A stretch of 64,000 bases of DNA from positions 3,465,001 through 3,529,000 of the forward strand of contig NZ_CP050137.1 in assembly GCF_013344685.1 (NCBI RefSeq), in the 5' to 3' direction. Positions 53,738-62,812 of this stretch are shown here, piece by piece. The notes under the pieces are model-generated. The model searched no databases. It was not told where the DNA came from and worked only from the letters and a program-made list of their open reading frames with translations. Origin of the DNA: Sphingomonas sp. CL5.1. GTDB taxonomy: Bacteria; Pseudomonadota; Alphaproteobacteria; Sphingomonadales; Sphingomonadaceae. Positions within the stretch are counted from its first letter, which is position 1. Every line of letters begins with the position of its first letter. The position numbers and the translations under genes were made by a program.

Positions 53738-55813
53738 TCAGCGGATCGTGATCGGCAGATCGCGTTTGTCGATCGCGACATTTCCCGCGCGATCGGCGGC
53801 ATAGATGCGGATCGTGTAATCGCCGGGCGGAAGGTCGGCCGGGCTCCAGCCCCCCTCCTCCGCGCGCCCGTGCCGCATGACATTGGTGACGACATAGAGA
53901 AAGCGCGTCCGCTGATCGCTGTGGACCGTATCGCCGCTCGCGGGCGCATAAGCGATCTTCGCCGCGCCGGCGGCGTTCGGCATACGATCGAATTCGAGCA
54001 TGATGCGCGGCTGTTCGAAACCGGGCATCGCGGTGCCATCGGCCTTCAGGATCTGGAACCCCGCCTTGTACAAACCAAGGCGGCGGCGCGCGGCGTTATT
54101 GTCCACCTGGTCCCAGGCTTCGACGACGATGCTGACATCGCCGCCAGTCGCCGGGAGGACCAAGCGCCCCTTGTCGGTCGCGGTCAGCCGCTGGCCCGCG
54201 CCATCGAGGATATGCACATTCTCGATCCGCGGCGCGACATGATCGCTGAAGCCGGGAAAGCGCAGCAACAGCGCATTGACCTTGGCGCGCGGCGGCCCGA
54301 GCTCGAGATGGACATGCGCCATGCGGTTGATCGTGCCGAGCGGATCGCCGACCCGGAAATGCGCACCGCGCCTGATCCGCACCCGAGCGACACGGCCCTG
54401 CGCATCGCGAATGACGGCGAAGCGTGCCGGATCGAGCGATACGCCGGCATCCGTGCGGCCGACGCGCATGTGGATATAGGTCAATTCATCGATGCGCAGG
54501 CCCTCGTTCAGCCCCTCCAGCCCCCAATTGGGTATCGGATCGCGCACCGTCTCGTCGGCGGATGCGACGACCGTCGTGCCCATCGGCGAGCTGATATCGA
54601 GCCCGGCGTGCAGGTGATCGCGGCTTTCGCCCCGATAATTGCCGCGCACCTCCCCGAGATCGCCGACCACTTCATGCCAACTCAGCTGCGGGCGGACCGG
54701 CCACGGAACGATCGACGCCCCGACCAGCGTCGGCGGCGCAGGTTGCGGCAGCGCGGCTGGCGCGGCCTCCGCACGGCGTAGCGCAAGCTTGCGGATCGCA
54801 TAGGCCGAGGCATCGGCGATATAGAGCGCTCCCGCCCGATCGACCGCGAGCCCGGCGGGGCCGATCAGCGCGAGCGCGACATTGCCTTCGATCATCGATC
54901 CCGGCCCCGCCAGCACTTGCAACGCTCCCGTGGGCGACATCTGCACGATGCGGCCGCGCTGGAAGGAGGCGATATAGACGAACCCGTCATGCGTCGGCGC
55001 CAATCCAGTCACGCCCTTGAGCAGCCCGCCACCATCGCTCGGGTCGCTATGCGCAACCGTCGAAACCTGACCGTCGGGCGTGACCCTGCGCAGCGCGTCA
55101 TTGCCGGTATCCGCGACGAGCAGCGCGCCTTGCCGATCGAGCGCGATTCCGGTCGGCGTATCGAACGCCGCCGCCGCGCCCTGCCCGTCGGCGAAACCCG
55201 GCGCATCCTGCCCCGCCAGCGTCCGCACCTGACCGTCAGGCGCGATCAGGCGGATGCGGTCATTGTAGCTGTCCGCGACATAGATATTTCCCTTGCCGTC
55301 GACCGCGACGCCGATCGGGCCGCTGAACCGCGCCTGCGCCGCGGCGCCGTCGCGATAGCCCGAGGTTCCGTCTCCGGCGATCGTCGTAACCGTGCCGTCC
55401 GGGCTGATGCGGCGGATCGTGTTGGCGCCGGTATCCGCGACGAAGACATTCCCCGCGCGATCGAGCGCGAGGCCGGACGGCGTGTCGAACGATCCGGGCA
55501 AGGTCGTGACATTGCCGTCGGAATCGATCTTGCGGACGCGGCCGGGCGCGCCGGCATCGGCAACATAAAGCGCACCGCGCGGATCGATCGCGATCGCGAA
55601 CGGGTCGCCGAAACGCGCGTTCGCTGGCTCGCCATCGGCAAAGCCGCGCACGCCGGAACCCGCCATATTCGTCAGCGTCGCGGGCCAGCCGAACCGGGTC
55701 GGCGCCGGCGCGAACCAGCCCTGTTTCACCAGCAGCCAGATCCCGCCTCCGGTTATGGCCAGAATGAGCAGGCCAAGGACCAGAGCGAATTTGCGGGGTG
55801 ATTTACTCAACAT
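53738..55813 (-). CDS. NHL beta-propeller plus M23-type peptidase protein
   Basis: About 691 residues (ATG 55813; a GTG at 55840 is possible). One N-terminal membrane segment ([20 protein letters not shown]) anchors it, followed by about six NHL-type repeats ([27 protein letters not shown] split, then [20 protein letters not shown] and similar) from about 45 to 345. Next is a LytM/M23-like domain with [23 protein letters not shown] and HVHLELG, i.e. the HxxxD, H and HxH zinc ligands. A C-terminal beta domain follows. NHL propellers bind partners or ligands. The fusion to an M23 peptidase is unusual and suggests a periplasmic, target-recruited peptidase. Confidence 0.85.
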   Translation of the reverse strand: MLSKSPRKFALVLGLLILAITGGGIWLLVKQGWFAPAPTRFGWPATLTNMAGSGVRGFADGEPANARFGDPFAIAIDPRGALYVADAGAPGRVRKIDSDGNVTTLPGSFDTPSGLALDRAGNVFVADTGANTIRRISPDGTVTTIAGDGTSGYRDGAAAQARFSGPIGVAVDGKGNIYVADSYNDRIRLIAPDGQVRTLAGQDAPGFADGQGAAAAFDTPTGIALDRQGALLVADTGNDALRRVTPDGQVSTVAHSDPSDGGGLLKGVTGLAPTHDGFVYIASFQRGRIVQMSPTGALQVLAGPGSMIEGNVALALIGPAGLAVDRAGALYIADASAYAIRKLALRRAEAAPAALPQPAPPTLVGASIVPWPVRPQLSWHEVVGDLGEVRGNYRGESRDHLHAGLDISSPMGTTVVASADETVRDPIPNWGLEGLNEGLRIDELTYIHMRVGRTDAGVSLDPARFAVIRDAQGRVARVRIRRGAHFRVGDPLGTINRMAHVHLELGPPRAKVNALLLRFPGFSDHVAPRIENVHILDGAGQRLTATDKGRLVLPATGGDVSIVVEAWDQVDNNAARRRLGLYKAGFQILKADGTAMPGFEQPRIMLEFDRMPNAAGAAKIAYAPASGDTVHSDQRTRFLYVVTNVMRHGRAEEGGWSPADLPPGDYTIRIYAADRAGNVAIDKRDLPITIR

Positions 55814-56044
55814 CAGGCTCGCGCCTTTGCCGCAACCCACACCGCGATCTCAACAGGAGATTGTCCGAATAATGCGCCGAGCGTCAGGCGCCGGTGGCTG
55901 GCGGCGATCGGCGGAGCATGCGCCCGCACGCGCCGATACGTAATTGCCGTCCACCCACGCATCCGGGACCGCCGCGTCCTATCGCCGGGCCGCGGTGAAG
56001 GCCAATTCGCCAGCGTTGTCTGGCGAACCGGCACCCCCTATCGC

Positions 56045-56380
56045 ATGCGGATGAGCTACGCCTTTCTCGCCATCGCCATCGTCTCGGAAGTGATCGGCAC
56101 GTCGTTCCTCAAACAGTCCGAGGGGTTCACCCGCCTCGTGCCGACCCTGATTATGGGGATTTGCTATGTCGTGGCTTTCTACTTCCTCTCGCTGACGCTT
56201 CGCCACATCCCGACCGGGGTGGCCTACGCGATCTGGTCGGGCGTGGGGATCGTGCTGATCGCCGCGATCGCCTGGATCGTCCAGGGGCAGAAGCTCGATG
56301 CCGCCGCGCTGATCGGCATGGCGCTCATCATCGCCGGGGTCGTGGTGATGAACCTGTTTTCCGCCACCACCGGCCACTGA
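56045..56380 (+). CDS. SMR-family multidrug efflux protein (EmrE-like)
   Basis: 111 residues, four membrane helices. The essential Glu is at residue 14 in [13 protein letters not shown]; then [40 protein letters not shown] and [15 protein letters not shown]. Length and the GxxYAxW loop fit Smr/EmrE/SugE proteins that export quaternary cations with protons. ATG 56045 or 56051 may start it. It stands alone before the DUF885 gene, 64 bases away on the same strand. Confidence 0.92.
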   Translation: MRMSYAFLAIAIVSEVIGTSFLKQSEGFTRLVPTLIMGICYVVAFYFLSLTLRHIPTGVAYAIWSGVGIVLIAAIAWIVQGQKLDAAALIGMALIIAGVVVMNLFSATTGH

Positions 56381-56444
56381 ACATTGCCTCCGGCGGCGGA
56401 TCGCGTTTACCCATGCGCGATTGCCATCCCGGGGGAGTAAACCG

Positions 56445-58268
56445 ATGAATCGCCGCTCGTTTCTTGGCCACGCCAGTATCGCCGCCCTGGCCGCCGGCCT
56501 GCCGGCCGTCGCTCACGCCACAGCCGCCGCCACCGCAACCGGCAGCGGCGATGCGAGGCTCCACGCCCTGCTCGATCGGATTTTCGCCGACCGGCTGGTC
56601 AGCAACCCCGAAGGCGCTACCCGGCTCGGGCTCGATACCGGCAAGAACGCCGCGCTGAAGTCGCAGCTCGAGGGGCGCGGCGCGCTCGATGCCGCGCGCA
56701 ATCTCACCCGCGCCAAGAGCGAGTTCGCCGCGATCCGGGCGATCGATCCGGCGACGCTCGGCGAGGACGCGCGGCTCGATTTCGATGTCGTCACCTGGCA
56801 GCTCGAACGCAGCATCGCCGGACAGGAGCGGTTCCACTATGGCTCTAACGGCGGGCGCTTCTCGCCCTATCTGCTGAGCCAGCTGACGGGCGCCTATCAG
56901 GATATCCCCGATTTTCTCGATACCCAGCATCGCGTGAAGGATGCGGCCGATGCCGACGCCTATCTGGCGCGGCTCGGCGCCTTTGCCACAGTGCTCGATC
57001 AGGAGACCGAGCAGCAGCGCATCGATGCCGGCAAAGGGGTGTTCGCGCCCGATTATATTCTCGACACCACGCTCAAGCAGTTCGCCGCGCTGCGTGACAG
57101 GCCCGCGGCGGAAACCGGCCTCGTCACCGGCTTTGCGGAAAAGCTGAAGAAGGCCTGGCTGCCGCCGGAACGCGCGACGCAGGCCGCCAGCCTGGTAGCG
57201 GACAAGGTGTTCCCCGCGCTCGATCGGCAGCGCGCGCTGGTCAAGGAATTGCGCGGCAAGGCGGTGCATGACGCCGGCGTGTGGCGCCTGCCGGACGGCG
57301 ATGCCTATTACGCCGCCGCCGCCGAAGCCGCGACCACCGCGCAACTGACCGGCGACGAGATCCACAAGCTCGGGCTGGAGCAGGTCGCGGAAATCAGCGC
57401 GCGGATCGACGGCATCCTGAAAACCCAGGGAATGACGCAGGGCACCGTCGGCGCCCGGCTGGTCGCGCTCAACGAGCGGCCGGATCAGGTCTTTCCCAAT
57501 ACCGACGAGGGCCGCGCCGCGCTGCTCGAACAGCTCAACCAGCAGATCCGCCGGATGGCGCCACGGCTGCCCGAGCAATTCGCCACTCTCCCCAAGGCCC
57601 CGGTCGAGGTGCGCCGCGTACCCCCGGCGATCCAGGCCGACGCACCGGGCGGCTATTATCAGAACGCCTCGCTCGATGGCTCGCGTCCGGGCATCTATTA
57701 CATCAACCTGCGCGACACGTTCGACCGGCCCAAGTTCGGCCTCGCCACACTGACTCACCACGAGGCGATCCCGGGGCACCATCTGCAGGTGATGCTGGCG
57801 CTCGAATCCAAGGATATCCCGCTGATCCGCCGGCGCGGTTTCTTCAGCGGCTATTCGGAAGGCTGGGCGCTCTATTCGGAGCAACTGGCGGACGAAATGG
57901 GGATGTTCGCGGGCGATCCGCTCGGACAGGTCGGCTATCTCCAGTCGCTGCTGTTCCGTGCGACGCGGCTGGTGGTTGATTCTGGGATGCACGCCAAGCG
58001 CTGGAGCCGCGAGAAGGCGACAGACTATCTCATCGCCATCACCGGCATCGCGCGCGGCCGCAGCCAGGGCGAGATCGATCGCTACACGGTCTGGCCGGGC
58101 CAGGCGTGCAGCTACAAGATCGGCCACACCGTCTGGACCAAGTTGCGCGACGAGGCCCGTGCCAAGGCCGGCGCGAACTGGGACCCGCGCGCCTTCCATT
58201 CGGTGCTGCTGAAGGGCGCGATGCCGCTCACCGTATTGGAAAAACTGGTCCGCGCGCGCATGGCATGA
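56445..58268 (+). CDS. DUF885-family exported peptidase-like protein
   Basis: 607 residues from ATG 56445 (GGGGGAG 8 bases before). The N-terminus MNRRSFLGHASIAALAAGLP is a twin-arginine signal, cut near VAHA-TA. The DUF885 active region at 438-446 reads HHEAIPGHH, a zinc-type motif, followed by the GYSEGWALYSEQLADEMG helix. Members resemble metallo-carboxypeptidases; substrate unknown, periplasmic folded export is expected from the Tat signal. A strong hairpin follows the stop. Confidence 0.9.
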   Translation: MNRRSFLGHASIAALAAGLPAVAHATAAATATGSGDARLHALLDRIFADRLVSNPEGATRLGLDTGKNAALKSQLEGRGALDAARNLTRAKSEFAAIRAIDPATLGEDARLDFDVVTWQLERSIAGQERFHYGSNGGRFSPYLLSQLTGAYQDIPDFLDTQHRVKDAADADAYLARLGAFATVLDQETEQQRIDAGKGVFAPDYILDTTLKQFAALRDRPAAETGLVTGFAEKLKKAWLPPERATQAASLVADKVFPALDRQRALVKELRGKAVHDAGVWRLPDGDAYYAAAAEAATTAQLTGDEIHKLGLEQVAEISARIDGILKTQGMTQGTVGARLVALNERPDQVFPNTDEGRAALLEQLNQQIRRMAPRLPEQFATLPKAPVEVRRVPPAIQADAPGGYYQNASLDGSRPGIYYINLRDTFDRPKFGLATLTHHEAIPGHHLQVMLALESKDIPLIRRRGFFSGYSEGWALYSEQLADEMGMFAGDPLGQVGYLQSLLFRATRLVVDSGMHAKRWSREKATDYLIAITGIARGRSQGEIDRYTVWPGQACSYKIGHTVWTKLRDEARAKAGANWDPRAFHSVLLKGAMPLTVLEKLVRARMA

Positions 58269-58274
58269 CGCGTT

Positions 58275-58302
58275 CGGGCGGGGGATTTCCCTCCCCCGCC
58301 CG
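58275..58302 (+). terminator. terminator hairpin after DUF885 gene
   Basis: CGGGCGGGGGA and TCCCCCGCCCG form a perfect 11-bp stem with a 6-base loop, 7 bases past the stop at 58268. Confidence 0.7.
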
Positions 58303-58310
58303 GCTACACG

Positions 58311-58403
58311 TCAAGGCGCGACGTCGCCCGCCTTCGCCGCGATCGGCCGGGCATAATCGACCAGCGAGATCAGCAGCTTGCCCGGCGCCAACGCCTGCGG
58401 CAT
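58311..58403 (-). pseudogene. short C-terminal gene fragment
   Basis: A 30-codon minus-strand frame (PQALAPGKLLISLVDYARPI) begins at an ATG at 58403 and stops at 58311. It looks like the tail of a longer lost protein; no family can be assigned, and no ribosome site is seen. Confidence 0.25.
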
Positions 58404-58469
58404 GCCACTATATTACCGATAATTCAGAACATATCGCCGTTTTTGAAACGCGTTTTCGTCCCTCGCCAT

Positions 58470-59450
58470 TCAACTGCGGCGGATACGGGCACGGGCGAGC
58501 CGCCGGTCCTCCAGCGAGTAATAAAGCCAGATCTCACGATCGACCATGACGGTCGAGGCGGCGAAGGCTATATCGGGAGCGGAGCGGTCCGGGACGGGCG
58601 GCGGCGTGATCAGGGGCTGGATGCCGCGCGCTATCACGCCGCCATAGTCGCGATCGAACGCCACCCAGCCTATTCGCCAGCGCGCATCGTGTGTCGCACC
58701 ATTGTAGAACATCACGGGCAGAGCCTCCGGGTGCGTCAACAGCGGGCCGGTCGACAAATGCCAGTCGTCCCAATTGTTCTCGCGAGGGAGCAACGGCGGG
58801 GGCATTTCGATCCAGGGACCGGCGACGCCCGCGCCGATCGCGAGCCCGATCCGCGAGGATTCCTCCACCGCATATTCGTAGAACAGCCGCCATTGCCCGT
58901 CGCTGGCGCGCTCGACCGTCGCCTCCTTGGTATTCCCGCGTGATTTCGAGGAGGCGAGCGCGATCCCGTGCTTTTCCAGCCGGTCTATCGCCGTCCCGCT
59001 CGCGTAGCACAGATCGCCATGCGCCATGTCGGCGAGCACCCCCGTATAATAAACGACATAACCGCCATCGAGATCAATCACCACGGTGGGGTCTTCCACC
59101 CCGCCCGCATCGCTCACATCGGGACCGGGGACGATGACCGGGCGCGGAAGCATCGCGAAGCTCACGCCATCGTCGCTCCATCCCGCCCAGATCTGGCCGG
59201 TATCGGTAAGCGGGGCGCCCGCCGCGACCACCGCGCGCACCATCATGCCGAACCGCCCGTTCGGGTCACGCCAGACGAAAGGGCTCATCAGATCGCGGGC
59301 CAGCAGCTCCGGCGGTCCATCGATCGACACGTCCTCGATCTGCTGGACGTTGAAATCGAGGGTGACGCCATTGGGCGCAACGGTGTCGCGAACCGGCGGA
59401 TCTGGTAACGCAGCGGTTGCCTTGTCTTGGGAAAGCGGCATCCCGGTCAC
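58470..59450 (-). CDS. glycoside hydrolase/phosphorylase, GH130-like beta-propeller
   Basis: 326 residues from a GTG at 59450 overlapping the SDR stop by GTGA (or ATG 59441). Five-bladed propeller signatures of GH130: GGVEDPTVVIDLDGGYVVYY with the catalytic-region Asp, GNTKEATVERASDGQWRLFY, and NWDDWHLSTGPLLTHPEALP. The last blade ends SLEDRRLARARIR. GH130 enzymes are mannoside phosphorylases or hydrolases; here no other sugar genes surround it. The SDR in front is translationally coupled, so the pair may oxidise and cleave a glycoside. Confidence 0.72.
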   Translation of the reverse strand: MTGMPLSQDKATAALPDPPVRDTVAPNGVTLDFNVQQIEDVSIDGPPELLARDLMSPFVWRDPNGRFGMMVRAVVAAGAPLTDTGQIWAGWSDDGVSFAMLPRPVIVPGPDVSDAGGVEDPTVVIDLDGGYVVYYTGVLADMAHGDLCYASGTAIDRLEKHGIALASSKSRGNTKEATVERASDGQWRLFYEYAVEESSRIGLAIGAGVAGPWIEMPPPLLPRENNWDDWHLSTGPLLTHPEALPVMFYNGATHDARWRIGWVAFDRDYGGVIARGIQPLITPPPVPDRSAPDIAFAASTVMVDREIWLYYSLEDRRLARARIRRS

Positions 59451-60211
59451 GCACCCAATCCCCGCATCAGCGACAGGCCCCCATCGATCACCATTTGCGC
59501 GCCGGTGATATAATTTGCCTTCGTCGAGGCAAGGAACACCGCAAGGTCAGCGACTTCGTCCGCGGTGCCCGCCCGGCCCAGCGGGATGTTCCGTTCCAGC
59601 GATCGACGATAGGTCGCGTCTGTTTCGGCGTGCGCATTCATTGGCGTGAGGATCATCCCCGGCGCGATGGCGTTGACCCGCACGCCATTGGGCGCCTCCT
59701 CAATCGCCAGGGTCTCCACCAGCCGCGAGAGGCCGCCCTTCGCCGCGCAATAATCGGCGCCACCGGCACGGACGGCATAGGCATGGATCGACGAAATATG
59801 GATGATCGCGGCCGGGGCGCTCCCGGCGCCGCGCGCCCTGAGGAAGCGCCGCGATGTGAGAAATGCGCCAGTAAGGTCGGTCGAGAGCAGATTTTCCCAC
59901 TGGGGCAACGCCATGTCGCGCACGAGCACGCCACTCATGTTTCGCCCAGCCGAATTGACCAGCACGGAAACGGTGCCCCAACGCTCCTCGATCGCGATGA
60001 ACGCCTGATCGACCGACTGTTCGCTATCAACGTGGCATTGCACGATCATGGCGTCCCCGCCCGCAGCCACGACAGCGGCCGCGCTGACGCGTGCCGCATC
60101 CTCATCCGCATAATAACCAATGGCGACACGGTCGCCCTCGGCACCGAAAGCCACCGCGCACGCCGCGCCGATGCCCGATTCAGCCCCCGTCACCAACACC
60201 GTTCGCGGCAT
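59447..60211 (-). CDS. SDR-family NAD(P)-dependent oxidoreductase
   Basis: 254 residues. TGAESGIGAAC cofactor loop, NSAGRNMSG (NSAG in place of NNAG), the catalytic Ser in HISSIHAYA, YCAAKGG with Tyr/Lys, end ITGAQMVIDGGLSLMRGL. The Asp after beta-2 region has YYADED (NADP-compatible). Its stop overlaps the start of the GH130-like gene. It is not a close relative of the SDRs at 4966 and 29532. A glycerol or sugar alcohol type of substrate is likely from the pair but open. Confidence 0.87.
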   Translation of the reverse strand: MPRTVLVTGAESGIGAACAVAFGAEGDRVAIGYYADEDAARVSAAAVVAAGGDAMIVQCHVDSEQSVDQAFIAIEERWGTVSVLVNSAGRNMSGVLVRDMALPQWENLLSTDLTGAFLTSRRFLRARGAGSAPAAIIHISSIHAYAVRAGGADYCAAKGGLSRLVETLAIEEAPNGVRVNAIAPGMILTPMNAHAETDATYRRSLERNIPLGRAGTADEVADLAVFLASTKANYITGAQMVIDGGLSLMRGLGA

Positions 60212-60295
60212 GATAATTCTATCCCACGCTCATCCTTGCGCACGATAACGCGGCGCGGGCTGTCCGGTTCAGCGTCAACGGAAACAGCGCACGTT

Positions 60296-60472
60296 TCAAG
60301 AACGCCGGCCAAGAATCACATAGGTGATACCAAATATGGTGACGATCACGATATTTGCCATCAGCCTTCTCCGGAAATCGTTCCGAAAGAAGAAAAAGTC
60401 GGCGACGATTATGAAGGCAATCATCATCGGAATCAGAAATATCGCGAAGTTACTCACCTTCCAATCTTCCAT
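60296..60472 (-). CDS. small two-helix membrane protein, 58 aa
   Basis: 58 residues in an otherwise gene-free, AT-rich gap. After MEDWKVSNFA come two strongly hydrophobic segments, IFLIPMMIAFIIVADFFFF and MANIVIVTIFGITYVILG, separated by the basic RNDFRRRL, so both ends or the loop face the cytoplasm. No good ribosome site is seen before ATG 60472, and codon use is AT-biased like the neighbouring tetR end. It may be a small membrane regulator or toxin-like peptide, or a chance frame; the two helices favour a real gene. Confidence 0.45.
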   Translation of the reverse strand: MEDWKVSNFAIFLIPMMIAFIIVADFFFFRNDFRRRLMANIVIVTIFGITYVILGRRS

Positions 60473-60569
60473 GGCTAATTGAAGGACGTTAATTTATTTC
60501 CATCATCGTTGACCAAGCAATCGTTCCCTCAATCCTCGCCTACTTTCTCCGTGCACATATATCAATATA

Positions 60570-61193
60570 TTATGAAGTACTATTATAAATCGGCAAAAAT
60601 AACGAAGGAATCAAGAATTTTCGGAGAAAATCTCTATTTCTCTCCTCGTCGTCATGATCGTAGTGAGAATAAAATCTGAGAGATAGCTGAATTCTCGTGA
60701 TCCACTCGGCATATTCTTTCAGGGTGACATTTTTTCTTATTCTTCCCTCTCGCACGGCCTGCTCGAAAATCAGCGCGCAATAATCCTCACCCAGAAGCTT
60801 GAATTCATCCGCATAGAAAGCCAGTCGATTGAGCGATGCGACGTCATGATCGAACAGCATTTGCAATATGCGGATTCTCGGCGCTTCCCTTAGCCAATAT
60901 ATCATGGGCTCGATCGCCTTGTCCTCCAATGAGGAAAATGACGCCGCGACTTCTTTCAACTTCAGAACAAGATCGGCAATTTCCCGCGAAATCAACGCGA
61001 CTAATATGGCATCAAAATCGTTGAAGTGCCGATAAAGCGTTGCCCTGCCGATCCCGGCTTCAGTCGCAATGTCGCTCATGGCCACGCGCTCGAGTCCGAT
61101 GCGCGTGCAGCATTGCATCGCGGCGTCGAGAATCGCCGTGCGCGTCTTCCCCCGCCTGCCTCCGTGATCGCCGCCTGACCTGTCGCTCGCCAT
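60570..61193 (-). CDS. TetR-family transcriptional regulator
   Basis: 207 residues. HTH GLERVAMSDIATEAGIGRATLYRHFNDF (split at I) in the first 60 residues, then a ligand-binding helical part. GC falls sharply in the last third of the gene. It starts 12 bases after the carboxylase gene on the same strand, so both are on one transcript, and the perfect inverted repeat at 62758-62788 in front of the carboxylase is the natural operator for it. Ligand probably an acyl-CoA-type or hydrophobic compound. Confidence 0.9.
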   Translation of the reverse strand: MASDRSGGDHGGRRGKTRTAILDAAMQCCTRIGLERVAMSDIATEAGIGRATLYRHFNDFDAILVALISREIADLVLKLKEVAASFSSLEDKAIEPMIYWLREAPRIRILQMLFDHDVASLNRLAFYADEFKLLGEDYCALIFEQAVREGRIRKNVTLKEYAEWITRIQLSLRFYSHYDHDDEERNRDFLRKFLIPSLFLPIYNSTS

Positions 61194-61205
61194 TTCGACT
61201 CCGGC

Positions 61206-62711
61206 TTATGGCGTGACGCCGCCGGGTCTCGGCTCCGACGGCCTGTCCAGCCGCGCCGACACTAACGACAGGCCGTCGAGCAGGGCATTCCTCAATTCGC
61301 GAGGATCGATCACCGCGTCATAGACCATCTTGTCACTCATTGCCCAAGCGCCCGCCGTCTGCTCGGCGATCGCCCTTGCGCGCGCGGCTTCCCCAAGCCC
61401 GGCCGCCGCCGCGCCGCTCGCCGCCGGCATCGCCCCAAGACTGATCGCGGGGAAGGCGAGGGTCAGCGTCTGCCCGTCGAACGGGTTCATCCCCATGATC
61501 GAGGAGCCGAATCCGAACGCCTTGCGCAAGGTGACATGCAGCTTCGGCGTACGCAGTCGGTGCTGGACGGTGAACATGCGGGCGGCGCTACGCAGCACGC
61601 CAGCCCGCTCGGATGCGGTTCCGGGCAACACGCCTGGATTGTCCGCGAGGAAGATGACGGGCAGATGGAAGGCATCCGCCACCTCCAGAAAATGCGCGGC
61701 TTTCTGCGCCGCCGCCGAATCGACCGCTCCGGCGCGCACCGCGGGATTGTTGGCGACGATCGCGACACTTCGTCCGCCAAGTCGCGCCAGCGCGGTGACG
61801 AGCGTCCCGCCAAAGTCGGGCTGCACCTCCAGCACAGCGCCCTCGTCAGCGAGCATGCGCAGCAACACGCGTGCGTCGAACGGGATGCGCGGATCGGGAT
61901 GGATAAGATCCAGAATGCCATCGAGCATTCGCGGCTGCATATCCGGCCCTTCCGTTCTGGAAGATCCCTCCCACGCGTTGCGCGGGAAATAGGACAGATA
62001 GGATCGCGCCATGGCGATGGCGGCGGAATCGTCGGTGACAAGATTATGCGCGAGCCCGGAAGCCTTCACATGCACCGCCGGCCCGCCCAGTTCCTCCTTC
62101 GTCGCGGTTTCGCCGAGCGCGGCCTTCACGATCGGCGGCCCGGCCGCGAACAGCGAGGCGGCTTCGGTCATCACGACGAAATCGCTGAGCGGCGCGGTCA
62201 GCGCGCCATGTCCCGCCGAAGGCCCCATCACGAGGCAGACCATCGGCACCAACCCGGACAATTCCACGAGCGCCTGAAGATCACCCGGAGCGGGCGTGGA
62301 ATGCTCATTCGTCAGGCGGTGTCCGGCGCCCTCAAGCATGAATACGAGCGGCACCCGCTCCTGTCGGGCAAGTTGCGCCAGTCGATAGCGCTTTGCGGAA
62401 CCCGCGTCGCCAATCGACCCGGCCAACACCGTGAAATCCTCGATCCCCGCCAGTACGGGCCCGCCGTCGATCCGGCCGAATCCGGCAATCAGGCCGTCCG
62501 CCGGCGCGGAGGCTTCCCCACCCTCGCTCAGGTTGCCTGCAAAGGCGCCTAGCTCGACGAAATTCCCCTCATCGAACAGCGCCGCCGCGCGCTCCCGGGC
62601 GTTCAATTTCCCGGCGCGCCGGTGACGATCAAGGCGTTCCGGTCCACCCATCGCCGTGGCGAAATCGCGCTTGCGCTGGAGTTCGCCGAGAATGGCGTCC
62701 CAATTGCCCAA
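61206..62711 (-). CDS. acyl-CoA carboxylase beta (carboxyltransferase) subunit
   Basis: 501 residues from a TTG at 62711 preceded by GGAAGGGAAGGAAG; a longer TTG at 62759 adds 16 odd residues. Crotonase-like carboxyltransferase pair: AMGGPERLDRHRRAGKLNAR start, GSIGDAGSAKR, GGPAVHVKASGLAH, the second half with FLADNPGVLPGTASERAG, and MGMNPFDGQTLTLAFPAISL. Resembles propionyl/methylcrotonyl/geranyl-CoA carboxylase beta subunits. No biotin-carrier alpha subunit is in the window, so it needs one from elsewhere. It would fix CO2 onto a branched acyl-CoA, fitting isoprenoid-type degradation. Confidence 0.88.
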   Translation of the reverse strand: MGNWDAILGELQRKRDFATAMGGPERLDRHRRAGKLNARERAAALFDEGNFVELGAFAGNLSEGGEASAPADGLIAGFGRIDGGPVLAGIEDFTVLAGSIGDAGSAKRYRLAQLARQERVPLVFMLEGAGHRLTNEHSTPAPGDLQALVELSGLVPMVCLVMGPSAGHGALTAPLSDFVVMTEAASLFAAGPPIVKAALGETATKEELGGPAVHVKASGLAHNLVTDDSAAIAMARSYLSYFPRNAWEGSSRTEGPDMQPRMLDGILDLIHPDPRIPFDARVLLRMLADEGAVLEVQPDFGGTLVTALARLGGRSVAIVANNPAVRAGAVDSAAAQKAAHFLEVADAFHLPVIFLADNPGVLPGTASERAGVLRSAARMFTVQHRLRTPKLHVTLRKAFGFGSSIMGMNPFDGQTLTLAFPAISLGAMPAASGAAAAGLGEAARARAIAEQTAGAWAMSDKMVYDAVIDPRELRNALLDGLSLVSARLDRPSEPRPGGVTP

Positions 62712-62757
62712 TGGCTTCCTTCCCTTCCAGCCCGCTTCGGTCTCTTTATGAGACAAC

Positions 62758-62788
62758 AATGAGACATTCGCAATAAAAATGTCTCATT
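62758..62788. promoter_or_regulatory. perfect 11-bp inverted repeat, likely TetR operator
   Basis: AATGAGACATT (62758-62768) and AATGTCTCATT (62778-62788) are perfect inverted arms around 9 bases. A third TGAGACA direct copy lies at 62749-62755. Position is between the SDR stop and the carboxylase-tetR start, 47 bases before TTG 62711. AT-rich for this genome, which makes it stand out. Confidence 0.6.
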
Positions 62789-62812
62789 ATCGCGCGATGA
62801 AAAGAATTTTTC

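Noticed and set aside
56328..58199. 623-codon minus frame
   Set aside because: Antisense to the DUF885 gene, which has a Tat signal and active-site motif.
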